The notes under the pieces were generated by a model. That model saw nothing but the letters and a program-made list of their open reading frames with translations, ran no database searches and was not told where the DNA came from. 64,000 nt of DNA from positions 248,001-312,000 of the forward strand of contig NZ_VTOM01000001.1 in NCBI RefSeq assembly GCF_009765365.1. Direction: 5' to 3'. Made by a program: the position numbers and the translations under genes. This document shows positions 54,319 through 64,000 of the stretch, piece by piece. Positions within the stretch are counted from its first letter, which is position 1. Every line of letters begins with the position of its first letter. The stretch comes from Antarcticirhabdus aurantiaca. GTDB taxonomy: Bacteria > Pseudomonadota > Alphaproteobacteria > Rhizobiales > Rhizobiaceae.

Positions 54319-54408
54319 TGGCGGTGAGAGAGGGATTCGAACCCTCGATACGGTTTCCCGTATACACGCGTTCCAGGCGTGCGCCTTCAACCACTCGGCC
54401 ACCTCACC
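54319..54408 (-). tRNA. tRNA-Ser(GGA)
   Basis: The minus strand folds as a class II tRNA: GGTGAGG acceptor pairing with CTCTCACC plus discriminator G and an encoded CCA, the D-arm GGCCGAGTGGTTGAAGGC, the anticodon loop CTGGAAC inside GCACGCCTGGAACGCGTGT (anticodon GGA), a long variable arm ATACGGGAAACCGTAT, and the T-arm GGGTTCGAATCCC. It reads serine codons UCC and UCU. Confidence 0.97.
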
Positions 54409-54815
54409 CATGTCCTTTTTCGGGACGCCTCCGGGTACGGCGCAGGCGCCGTTGAGGGCGCGCCGTCCTGACCGCGGCCGACCGCCGGAACAAGCGGAAG
54501 AGCGGCGTTTGACCGGAAGGTCCCGCCGGCCTTGACGGGCGCTCCGAAGCGGAGCGCCGAACCATGCCGGTCGGACGGCGGGGACTTACAACGAGATCGC
54601 GCGGCCGCGCAAGCACCGTTTTTCCCGATGCCGGCGCCACGGCGCGGTCCGGCCCGGAAAGAGCCGCCATGGGGCTGAGTGGAGGAGAGAAAACCCATGC
54701 CTTTCAAACGAGAGGCGTTCTTCCCATATTGGTTCGGGATAGGGGCTTGGGTGGAAGGGCGGCGCGATGCCGCCGCCGGGAGACCTGTGCCAAGGGTTCG
54801 AAAGGCGTCACATCC
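54409..54815. other. Spacer upstream of the small membrane protein
   Basis: 407 bases between tRNA-Ser and the gene at 54816. It includes an AT-rich patch near 54715-54745 (CTTCCCATATTGGTTCG) that may hold the promoter of the small membrane protein. No coding frame is convincing. Confidence 0.4.
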
Positions 54816-55112
54816 ATGCTCCGGTTCATCGCTCGGGTGCTCGGCAACCTTCTTCTCGCGGTTGCCGTGGTCTACGCGGTCGGCGACATTGCCCGCACCA
54901 TCGCCGACGACGTCGTCGCCACCACCTCGCTGACCCAGGCGCTGGCCGTTCTCGGCGTCAGCGCCGAGGATGCCGCCGGAGGCGCGCTCGCACCGCTTCT
55001 CGCCGTGATCGGCCCGCTGCCCGCCGCGCTCGTGTTCTTCGCCGCCGCCCTCGTGTTCCTGCTCCTCGGCCGCAGCCGCCGGCGACGCGACGAGATGCGC
55101 GTCGTGCGCTGA
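54816..55112 (+). CDS. Small inner-membrane protein of unknown function
   Basis: A 98-residue protein with two hydrophobic stretches, [23 protein letters not shown] and [20 protein letters not shown], separated by a soluble loop of about 40 residues, and an Arg-rich cytoplasmic end ([11 protein letters not shown]). Both termini probably face the cytoplasm. Similar short two-helix proteins are found upstream of msrA in related genomes, but I do not recognise a named family. It is 47 bases from msrA on the same strand. Confidence 0.65.
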   Translation: MLRFIARVLGNLLLAVAVVYAVGDIARTIADDVVATTSLTQALAVLGVSAEDAAGGALAPLLAVIGPLPAALVFFAAALVFLLLGRSRRRRDEMRVVR

Positions 55113-55159
55113 GCGGCGCCACGGGAGCCCCGACCATTCCATCAGAAGGCCTACGATCC

Positions 55160-55837
55160 ATGTTCATTCTCGATATGTTTTCCAAGAAGATGAAGCTCCC
55201 GACCGTCGAGGAGGCGCTGCCCGGCCGCTCCGAAGCCCTGCCGACCGCCGCGACCCACTTCGTCACCGGCGCGGATCTCAAGGCGCCCTTCGCCGATCCG
55301 AGCCTTGAGACGGCCATGTTCGGCATGGGCTGCTTCTGGGGCGTCGAGCGCATGTTCTGGAAGCTGCCGGGCGTGAAGGGCACGGCGGTCGGCTACGCCG
55401 CGGGCGTGACGCCGAACCCGACCTACGGGGAGGTCTGCTCCGGCCAGACCGGGCACAACGAGGTGGTGCTCGTCGCCTTCGACCCGACCGAGACGAGCTA
55501 CGAGGCGCTGCTCAAGACCTTCTGGGAAGGCCACGACCCGACGCAGGGCATGCGCCAGGGCAACGACATGGGCACGCAGTATCGGTCGGGCATCTACGTC
55601 ACCTCGCCGGCCCAGCGCGAAGCGGCCGAGCGGACCAAGGCGGCCTACGGCGAGGCGCTGGCGCGCGCCGGCCACAAGTCCGCCATCACGACGGAGATCC
55701 GCGAGGCACCGGAGTTCTTCTTCGCCGAGGACTACCACCAACAGTACCTCGCCAAGAACCCGAACGGGTATTGCGGCGTCGGCGGCACGGGCGTGTCCTG
55801 CCCGATCGGGCTCGGCGTCGGCGCCGCGGCGGAGTAG
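55160..55837 (+). CDS. msrA: Peptide methionine (S)-S-oxide reductase MsrA
   Basis: A 225-residue MsrA. The catalytic Cys is in [15 protein letters not shown] near residue 58. [29 protein letters not shown] and [23 protein letters not shown] are conserved substrate-binding stretches. The recycling Cys lie near the C-terminus ([13 protein letters not shown]). It repairs methionine-S-sulfoxide in proteins using thioredoxin. The extra N-terminal 50 residues ([22 protein letters not shown]) are common in the alphaproteobacterial form. A terminator follows. Confidence 0.95.
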   Translation: MFILDMFSKKMKLPTVEEALPGRSEALPTAATHFVTGADLKAPFADPSLETAMFGMGCFWGVERMFWKLPGVKGTAVGYAAGVTPNPTYGEVCSGQTGHNEVVLVAFDPTETSYEALLKTFWEGHDPTQGMRQGNDMGTQYRSGIYVTSPAQREAAERTKAAYGEALARAGHKSAITTEIREAPEFFFAEDYHQQYLAKNPNGYCGVGGTGVSCPIGLGVGAAAE

Positions 55838-55876
55838 GGCGAGGTCCGGCACGGATCGCATCGGAGCGGGCCGGAG

Positions 55877-55905
55877 GGGCGGGGCGAGGGCTCCGCCCGT
55901 TTTTT
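55877..55905 (+). terminator. Intrinsic terminator after msrA
   Basis: GGGCGG pairs with CCGCCC, followed by G and six T residues, 40 bases after the msrA stop. Confidence 0.75.
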
Positions 55906-56046
55906 CATCATGCTGGCGAATCCGCTTGGATTTCGCGCGGGCGCCATGCAATCTCCGGCCCGGCCGGTGCGTCCCGGTTCCGCGCCGTTCCGGCCGGCGG
56001 AGCCGGGCGCGGCGCGGCGACACGGCAACCATTCGGGATGACCTTC

Positions 56047-57129
56047 ATGAAACAGTTCCTGGCCGGACTCCTGGCCGCCACCGTCCTCGGCCTGTCGGGC
56101 GCGGGCGCGGGCGCCGCGGAGATCAACCCCGCCGTGATCTTCGACATCGGCGGCAAGTTCGACAAGTCGTTCAACGAGGCCGCCTTCAATGGTGCCGAAC
56201 GCTTCAAGTCCGAGACGGGCACCGAGTACCGCGAGTTCGAGATCACATCCGACGCCCAGCGCGAGCAGGTGCTGCGCCGCTTCGCGCGCGACGGCCGCTC
56301 GCCGATCATCGCCGTCGGCTTTGCCCAGCAGACCGCGATGAACGCCGTCGCCGCCGAGTTCCCCGACCTGAAGTTCATGGTCATCGACACGGTCGTCGAG
56401 CAGCCGAACGTGCGCTCCGTCCTCTTCAAGGAGGAGGAGGGCTCCTACCTCGTCGGCATGCTGGCGGCGCTGAAATCGCAGTCGGGCACGGTCGGCTTCG
56501 TCGGCGGCATGGACATCCCGCTGATCCGCAACTTCGCCTGCGGCTACAAGGGCGGCGTGCTCGCGGCCAAGCCCGACGCCAAGTTCCTGGAGAACATGAC
56601 GGGCACGACGGGCGCGGCCTGGAACGACCCGGTGCGCGGCGGCGAGCTGACCAAGGCCCAGATCGACCAGGGCGCCGACGTGATCTTCGCGGCGGCCGGC
56701 GCGACCGGCCTCGGCGTTCTCCAGACGGCCGCCGACAACAGCAAGTTCTCGATCGGCGTCGATTCGAACCAGAACATGCTGCATCCCGGCAGCGTGCTGA
56801 CGTCGATGGTCAAGCGCGTCGACAACGCCGTCTACGCAGCCCTCAAGGACGCGGCGGAAGCCGCCGCCTTGACGGAAGCAGCCGAGGCTGCGGCTCAGCA
56901 GAACTCTCCGAATGCGGCTGATATGATGGAAGCTGCTAAAAATAGCTTCACGACCGGAACGCAGACGCTCGGCCTCAAGGAGGACGGCGTCGGCTACGCG
57001 GTCGACGACAACAACAAGGACCTCCTGACCCCCGAGATGATTGAGGCCGTCGAGGCCGCGAAGGCCCGGATCATCTCCGGCGAGCTGCAGATCCACAACT
57101 ACAACACCGACAACACCTGCCCCTATTGA
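56047..57129 (+). CDS. BMP family nucleoside ABC transporter substrate-binding protein
   Basis: A 360-residue periplasmic protein of the basic membrane protein (PnrA/Med) family. The signal peptide KQFLAGLLAATVLGLSGAGAGA lacks a lipobox Cys. VIFDIGGKFDKSFNEAAFNGAE near residues 28-50 and VGFVGGMDIPLIRNFACGYKGG near 145 are family hallmarks. An Ala-rich stretch near residues 266-296 (AAEAAALTEAAEAAAQ and following), with lower GC, replaces the short loop usual before TLGLKEDGVGYA. It binds purine or pyrimidine nucleosides for the ABC system at 59186-63283. An ATG at 56038 is also possible. Confidence 0.88.
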   Translation: MKQFLAGLLAATVLGLSGAGAGAAEINPAVIFDIGGKFDKSFNEAAFNGAERFKSETGTEYREFEITSDAQREQVLRRFARDGRSPIIAVGFAQQTAMNAVAAEFPDLKFMVIDTVVEQPNVRSVLFKEEEGSYLVGMLAALKSQSGTVGFVGGMDIPLIRNFACGYKGGVLAAKPDAKFLENMTGTTGAAWNDPVRGGELTKAQIDQGADVIFAAAGATGLGVLQTAADNSKFSIGVDSNQNMLHPGSVLTSMVKRVDNAVYAALKDAAEAAALTEAAEAAAQQNSPNAADMMEAAKNSFTTGTQTLGLKEDGVGYAVDDNNKDLLTPEMIEAVEAAKARIISGELQIHNYNTDNTCPY

Positions 57130-57152
57130 TCGGGCGGCGCTGAACGCGAGGA

Positions 57153-57185
57153 GGGCGCGCGGTGGTACACGCCGCGCGCCCTTTT
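57153..57185 (+). terminator. Intrinsic terminator after the BMP binding-protein gene
   Basis: GGGCGCGCGG and CCGCGCGCCC form a perfect 10-base stem with a 9-base loop, followed by TTTT. It allows the binding protein to be made separately from the hydrolase. Confidence 0.85.
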
Positions 57186-57246
57186 CGTTGATGCGACGTC
57201 GGTGCTATCGCGCTGGGCGACGCCAAGTGAATGAGGAGTGCCGACC

Positions 57247-58185
57247 ATGGCCAGACGCGTGATCTTCGACACCGATCCCGGCCAGGACGACGCCGTCGCG
57301 ATCCTCGCCGCGCTCGCGAGCCCGGAACTCGACGTCCTCGGCATCGTGACGGTGGCCGGCAACATCCCGCTCCACCACACGACGCGCAACGCCTTGCGCC
57401 TCGTCGAACTGGCCGGGCGCAGCGACGTGCCCGTCCATGCCGGCTGCGACCGGCCGATGCGGCGCCAGCTGGTGACGGCCGAGCACGTCCACGGCCCGAC
57501 CGGTCTCGACGGGCCGGACTGGCCGGAGGTGACGACGAAGGCCGGCGCGGCGCACGGCATCGATTTCCTGATCGAGACGATCCGCGCGCAGCCCGAGAAG
57601 ACGGTCACCATCCTGGCACTCGGGCCGCTGACCAACGTCGCGATGGCGCTGGTGAAGGCTCCGGACATCGCGGAGCGGCTGGAGGGCATCGTCCTCATGG
57701 GCGGGGCCTATTTCGAGGTCGGCAACATCACGCCGGCGGCCGAGTTCAACATCTTCGTCGATCCCGAGGCCGCGGCCATCGTCTTCGGCGCGGGCGTGCC
57801 GCTTACGGTCCTGCCGCTCGACGTCACGCACGCGATGCGCTCGACGCCGGCGCGCATCGAGGCCTTGCGCGGCCTCGGCAACAAGGCGGGCACAGCGGTC
57901 GCGCAGATGCTGTCCTTCTCCGAGAGCTTCGACCTCAAGAAGTACGGCTGGGACGGCGCGCCGCTCCACGACCCCTGCGTGACGGCCTTCCTTCTCAAGC
58001 CCGAGATCTTCGAGGGCCGGCAGATCAACGTCGAGATCGAGCTGGCGAGCGAACTGACCCGCGGCATGACGGTGGCGGATTATTGGGGCGTGACGGACCG
58101 CCCGAAGAACGCCTTCTACGTGCGCAGCGGCGACGCGGAGGCTTTCTACGCCCTGCTCCTGGAGCGCATCGCGCGGCTGCCGTGA
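57247..58185 (+). CDS. Nucleoside hydrolase
   Basis: A 312-residue inosine-uridine-preferring nucleoside hydrolase. The calcium site DTDPGQDDAVAI lies at residues 8-19. LGPLTNVA near 122, MGGAYFEVGNITPAAEFNIFVDPEAA near 150-175, and HDPCVTAFLL near 240 are conserved. It splits nucleosides into base and ribose in the cytoplasm. GAGGAG lies eight bases before the ATG at 57247. Its position between the BMP protein and the ABC genes marks this as a nucleoside salvage locus. Confidence 0.93.
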   Translation: MARRVIFDTDPGQDDAVAILAALASPELDVLGIVTVAGNIPLHHTTRNALRLVELAGRSDVPVHAGCDRPMRRQLVTAEHVHGPTGLDGPDWPEVTTKAGAAHGIDFLIETIRAQPEKTVTILALGPLTNVAMALVKAPDIAERLEGIVLMGGAYFEVGNITPAAEFNIFVDPEAAAIVFGAGVPLTVLPLDVTHAMRSTPARIEALRGLGNKAGTAVAQMLSFSESFDLKKYGWDGAPLHDPCVTAFLLKPEIFEGRQINVEIELASELTRGMTVADYWGVTDRPKNAFYVRSGDAEAFYALLLERIARLP

Positions 58186-58215
58186 CGAGATAAGGGCACG
58201 GCGGCGAAGCTTCTC

Positions 58216-58262
58216 CCTTCTCCCGCTGGCGGGAGAAGGTGCCGGCAGGCGGATGAGGGTGG
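58216..58262. repeat. Palindromic intergenic repeat
   Basis: CCTTCTCCCGC-TG-GCGGGAGAAGG followed by GTGCCGGCAGGCGGATGAGGG. This compound sequence is a widespread dispersed intergenic repeat in Hyphomicrobiales and other proteobacteria. As RNA it forms a strong hairpin after the nucleoside hydrolase. Confidence 0.7.
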
Positions 58263-58298
58263 TGGCGCAGCCAATCAGGTTTCTTGCTTGATCGCTTG

Positions 58299-58340
58299 GC
58301 GCAGATCCCCTCTCCCGGAAGCGAGCGAGAGGATCTGCGC
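58299..58340. repeat. Inverted repeat, possible terminator between convergent genes
   Basis: GCGCAGATCC...CTCTC pairs with GAGAGGATCTGCGC with a two-base bulge and a 12-base loop. It lies between the nucleoside hydrolase and slyX, which are convergent. Confidence 0.45.
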
Positions 58341-58384
58341 CTCTTCCGATGGCGTCTGCGCGGACAGGCGGGCGTGCCGCGCCT

Positions 58385-58600
58385 TCAATAATGCGGCGGC
58401 TTCGTCGCCTCAGGCTTGGGCAGCGCATCCTCGACGGCCTGGAAGCGCTCGGTCAGGTGCCGGCACTGGCGCTGGAGGATGGTGATCGCGTCGAACGCCT
58501 TCTTCAGCTCGGTCGACAGTTCCTCGATCTCGCGCGCCTGGTGGGCGACGAGCACTTCGAGGTCCTCGACCCGCCCACGCGCATCGAACGTTTCGCTCAT
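58385..58600 (-). CDS. slyX: SlyX family protein
   Basis: A 71-residue coiled-coil protein. VEDLEVLVAHQAREIEELSTELKKAF covers two to three heptads, and the C-terminus ends PEATKPPHY, the proline-rich PPHY tail that defines SlyX. The ATG at 58600 overlaps the thioesterase stop (ATGA on the minus strand). SlyX function is unknown. In enterobacteria it lies beside slyD. The two-gene unit is convergent with the nucleoside hydrolase. Confidence 0.88.
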   Translation of the reverse strand: MSETFDARGRVEDLEVLVAHQAREIEELSTELKKAFDAITILQRQCRHLTERFQAVEDALPKPEATKPPHY

Positions 58601-59094
58601 TGCACGATCCTTTCGAGTTCCAGCCGGAACGCTTCCGGCAGTGCCGCCGGGCGCCGCGTCCGGCGATCCACGGTGACGTGGACGAAGAAGCCTTCCGCCG
58701 CTGCCACGTCCGACTCGCCCGCGAAGAGCCCGATCTCGTAGGTGACAGCGCTGCGCCCGATCCGGCCGACGCGCAGGCCCGCCGCCACGGGATCGGGAAA
58801 TGCGATCTCGGCATGGTAGCGGCAGCCGGACTCGACCACCAGCCCGATCCGCTCGCCGTGTCCGATGTCGAGCAGTCCCGCCTCGACGAGGAAGGCGTTC
58901 ACCGCCGAATCGAACAGGGTGTAGTGGACCGCGTTGTTCATGTGCCCGTAGACGTCGTTGTCGTGCCAGCGCGTCTGGAAGCTGCGGAACAGGCGATAGT
59001 CGGCGCGCCGGCCGGGCGGCGGGCGCGAGGCGGGGGAGGGCTGATCCAAGGGCTTGCATCCTGCGGCCGATCGTCGGTTTCCCGAGCTTTCCAC
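58597..59094 (-). CDS. Acyl-CoA thioesterase (hotdog fold, 4HBT type)
   Basis: A hotdog thioesterase. RSFQTRWHDNDVYGHMNNAVHY contains the catalytic Asp of the 4-hydroxybenzoyl-CoA thioesterase group and the family HxNN motif. GLVVESGCRYHAEIAFPDPVAAGLRV follows. The start is uncertain: GTG at 59094 gives 165 residues with a loose N-terminal tail, while TTG at 59049 gives 150. It hydrolyses an acyl-CoA, with unknown chain preference. It heads a two-gene minus-strand unit with slyX, divergent from the ABC ATPase. Confidence 0.82.
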   Translation of the reverse strand: MESSGNRRSAAGCKPLDQPSPASRPPPGRRADYRLFRSFQTRWHDNDVYGHMNNAVHYTLFDSAVNAFLVEAGLLDIGHGERIGLVVESGCRYHAEIAFPDPVAAGLRVGRIGRSAVTYEIGLFAGESDVAAAEGFFVHVTVDRRTRRPAALPEAFRLELERIVQ

Positions 59095-59185
59095 GGCCTT
59101 GCGGCGACGGGAAGGCTGGCGCGTGCGGCCCGATCTGCACTATCGTGCCGCGAAATTTTCGGCGTTTTACGTCAAAGGCAGGCGA

Positions 59186-60714
<1,529 letters not shown>

Positions 60715-60718
<4 letters not shown>

Positions 60719-61179
60719 GGCTTCCCGACGCGCGCCTCTCGCTCGTCACGCTCGGCGTCGCCGACCTGGCACGCTCGGCCCGCTTCTACGAGGCGCTCGG
60801 CTGGCGCCGCGCACCGATCGAGGCCGAGGGCGTCGTCTTCCTGCAAGGGGAGGGGATCGCGCTCTCGCTGTTCGGCGTGACCGACCTCGCGAAGGACGCG
60901 GGGCTCGACTTCGCGCCGCTGCCCGCCTTCCGCGGCATCGCGCTCGCGATCAACCTCGCCTCGCGCGCCGACGTCGACCGGCTCTTCGCCGCGGCGCTCC
61001 AGGCCGGCGCCCGCGCGACGAAGCCGCCGGAGCCAGCCGCCTGGGGCGGATATTCCGGCTACTTCGCCGATCCCGACGGGCACCTGTGGGAACTCGCCCA
61101 CAACCCGTTCTTCGCCTTCGACGCGTCGGGGCATCTCGATCTCTTCACCCCTCCCGAGCCTTCCGAGGAGCCGGCATGA
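60715..61179 (+). CDS. VOC (glyoxalase/bleomycin resistance) family protein
   Basis: A 154-residue single VOC module pair. LVTLGVADLARSARFYEALGWR opens the first beta-alpha-beta unit, and GGYSGYFADPDGHLWELAHNPFF carries the usual Asp-Pro-Asp-Gly-His and a metal-binding Glu in the second. It overlaps the ATPase gene and the first permease gene by ATGA on both sides, so it is fully embedded in the transporter operon. The reaction is unknown. It could act on a base or ribose breakdown product. Confidence 0.85.
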
Positions 61180-62314
61180 GCCGACCCTATGCCAAGCTGC
61201 CCGGCTGGATCGACTACGGTCTGATCCCGCTCGTCAACGTCGTCGTCGCCTTCCTCGTCGCGGGTCTCGTGGTGCTGGCCGTCGGCGAGAGCCCGATCGA
61301 GGCGGCGCAGCTGATGCTGCGCGGCGCCTTCGGCTACGGCGAGGGCTTCGGCTTCACGCTCTACTACGCGACGAACTTCATCTTCACCGGGCTCGCCGTC
61401 GCAGTCGCCTTCCACGGCGGCCTCTTCAACATCGGCGGGGAGGGGCAGGCCTATCTCGGCGGCCTCGGCGTCGCGCTCGTCGCGCTCAACCTCGACGGCA
61501 CCTTCCCCTGGTGGGTGAACCTGCCGCTCGCGGTTCTCGCCTCCGCCGCCTTCGGCGCGGCCTGGGCGCTGATCCCCGCCGTTCTCCAGGCCAAGCGCGG
61601 AAGCCACGTCGTCATCACGACGATCATGTTCAACTTCATCGCCGCCGCGCTCATGGTCTACCTCATCGTCGAGCGCCTGCGCCCGGTCGGCTCCATGGCG
61701 CCGGAAAGCCGCGTCTTCACGGAGGGCGGCCAGCTGCCGAAGCTCGAGGGCTTCTTCGCGCTGCTCGGCCTCGACCTCGGCGGCGCGCCGCTGAACGTCT
61801 CCTTCTTCGTCGCGCTCGCCGCCGCCTTCGCCGTCTGGGTGCTGATCTGGCGCACCCGCCTCGGCTACGAGATCCGCACGCTCGGCTTCTCCCCGAAGGC
61901 CGCGCTCTATGCCGGCATGAGCCAGACGCGGCTCGTGGTCGTCACCATGCTGATCTCCGGCGGGCTCGCCGGCATGATGGCGCTGAACCCGGTCATGGGC
62001 GACCAGTACCGCCTGCAGATCGAGTTCCCCGCCGGCGCCGGCTTCGTCGGCATCGCGGTGGCGCTGATGGGCCGCGGCCACCCCGCCGGCATCCTGCCGG
62101 CAGCCCTTCTCTTCGGCGTCCTCTACCAGGGTGGCGCCGAGCTCGCCTTCGACATGCCGGCGATCAGCCGAGACATGATCGTCATCATCCAGGGCCTCGT
62201 GATCCTCTTCGCGGGCGCGCTCGAGAACATGATCCGCCCCGGCGTCGGCGCCGCCTTCCAGTTCGTGCGCTTCCGCCCCTCGGCGAAGACCGTGCAAGGG
62301 GAGCTCGGCCGCTG

Positions 62315-62315
<1 letters not shown>
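61176..62315 (+). CDS. Nucleoside ABC transporter permease (YufP-type)
   Basis: A 379-residue membrane protein with about ten hydrophobic segments, e.g. LVNVVVAFLVAGLVVLAVGE and GLAVAVAFHGGLFNIGGEGQAYLGG. The latter is the family signature (FNIGxEGQ). VITTIMFNFIAAALMVYLI and RTRLGYEIRTLGFSPKAALYAGM are also conserved in BMP-linked permeases. It starts inside the VOC stop. The second permease gene overlaps its stop by one base (TGATG). Confidence 0.93.
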
Positions 62316-63282
<967 letters not shown>

Positions 63283-63283
<1 letters not shown>

Positions 63284-63684
63284 TGACCAAGCCCGCAGAC
63301 CTCTTCGACCGGGCGAGGACCGCCATGGCGCGCGCCCACGCGCCCTATTCGCGCTTTCCCGTCGGCGCCGCGATCCTCACCCCCGAAGGCCGCGTCTTCT
63401 CCGGCGCCAACATCGAGGTGGTGAGCTTTCCCGAAGGCTGGTGCGCCGAGACCTCGGCCATCGCCCACATGGTCATGGCCGGCGAGACCCGGATCGCCGA
63501 GGTCGCCGTCGTCGCGGAGAAGATGCGCGCCTGCACGCCTTGCGGCGGCTGCCGCCAGCGCCTCGCCGAGTTCGGCCGGCCGGACACGCTGGTCCACCTC
63601 TGCGACGCGGTCGAGGGCGTGATCGAGACGGTGCGGCTGGAGGAGCTTCTGCCCAAAGCCTTCCCGAAGGACGCGGTGTCGTGA
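63283..63684 (+). CDS. cdd: Cytidine deaminase
   Basis: A 133-residue zinc deaminase converting cytidine or deoxycytidine to uridine. The zinc ligands and catalytic Glu are in WCAETSAI near residue 48 (Cys-Ala-Glu) and CTPCGGCRQRL near residue 84 (CxxC). YSRFPVGAAI and FSGANIEVVSFP bind the nucleoside. The small homotetrameric type is indicated by length. It is coupled to the permease by TGATG and to the phosphorylase by GTGA. Confidence 0.95.
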
Positions 63685-64000
63685 GCCCGGCTGCCGAGGC
63701 ACTTCGCTCGCGGCTTCGCGATCGGCGCCCGCGAATCGCGATGATCCTCGGCTCCGGCCTGGGGCCGCTCGGGGACAGCGTGGAGGACGCGCTCCGCATC
63801 CCCTTCGCCGACATTCCCGGCTTTCCCGTCTCGGCCGTGTCCGGCCATTCCGGCACGCTGATCGCCGGGCGCCTCGCGGGCATCGAGGTGCTCGTCCTGT
63901 CCGGGCGCGTCCACTTCTACGAGCGGGGCGACGCCGCGGCCATGCGCCCGGCGATCGAGGCGCTGGCCGCGATCGGCATCGAGGTGCTGGTGCTGACCAA
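63681..64000 (+). CDS. Purine-nucleoside phosphorylase, 5' part (truncated by window edge)
   Basis: The first 106 residues of a trimeric-type PNP: IAMILGSGLGPLGD near residue 20 (phosphate-binding Gly/Ser loop), SGHSGTL with a phosphate-contacting His near residue 56, and GRVHFYERGD (Arg and His of the active site) near 75. A GTG start at 63681 overlaps the cdd stop. It would phosphorolyse inosine or guanosine imported by the upstream ABC system. The C-terminal half lies outside the window. Confidence 0.9.
   Translation, partial: MSPAAEALRSRLRDRRPRIAMILGSGLGPLGDSVEDALRIPFADIPGFPVSAVSGHSGTLIAGRLAGIEVLVLSGRVHFYERGDAAAMRPAIEALAAIGIEVLVLT

Overview
The window is a GC-rich, densely packed bacterial chromosome segment. 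Many neighbouring genes overlap by the four bases ATGA or GTGA. An Irr-type Fur regulator beside fabA-fabB-fabI, a dnaN-recF pair with gyrB nearby, an Omp25/31-type porin and many SDR and ABC genes point to an alphaproteobacterium of the order Hyphomicrobiales. A family such as Aurantimonadaceae is possible, but this is inference. No phage, CRISPR array or complete insertion sequence was seen.

Layout. 1-5172: a tightly coupled CoA-thioester operon (thiolase end, acyl-CoA ligase, PPC/DUF296 protein, two SDRs, alpha/beta hydrolase). 5337-8343: dnaN, recF (apparently starting at CTG) and a ThiF/MoeB-type adenylyltransferase. 8403-14762: a frameshifted RelB-like antitoxin, an atypical SDR, an NCS2 permease, a flavin monooxygenase, a hydroxyacid reductase and an SH3 protein. 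14878-18659: irr, a secreted small protein, fabA, fabB, fabI. 18682-23443: DUF2937, cytochrome P450, gyrB. 23444-29662: a loose, variable stretch with small ORFs, an adenosine deaminase remnant, a GNAT enzyme, a TetR-SDR pair and DedA.

29663-41381 is the most interesting block. A Nac-like LysR regulator sits among three transcription units: aminotransferase-RraA, accB-accC-pxpB-pxpC-BCCP-like-pxpA, and SDR plus a complete polar amino acid ABC transporter. Each unit is preceded by the same 39-base element: an ATA-N9-TAT site followed at a fixed distance by CAAyyCGTCTTrG. The set looks like one regulon for import and biotin-dependent opening of a lactam or amide (5-oxoproline or a relative). 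One subunit is a BCCP homologue that has lost its biotin lysine.

41458-45972 is an L-idonate/gluconate module (GntR-like LacI regulator, gluconokinase, IdnO-like SDR, hydroxyacid reductase, IdnD-like dehydrogenase) with a perfect 14-base palindromic operator in the divergent promoter. 46231-52187 holds an AlpA-like DNA-binding protein, an RsaA-like S-layer candidate with a long structured leader, a protein lysine methyltransferase homologue and an FkbM methyltransferase. 52871-55837 has an Omp31-type barrel, tRNA-Ser(GGA), a small membrane protein and msrA. 56047-64000 is a nucleoside salvage locus: BMP binding protein, nucleoside hydrolase, ABC ATPase, two permeases, cytidine deaminase and a truncated purine nucleoside phosphorylase. 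It is interrupted by slyX and a thioesterase on the other strand and has a VOC protein inside the transporter operon.
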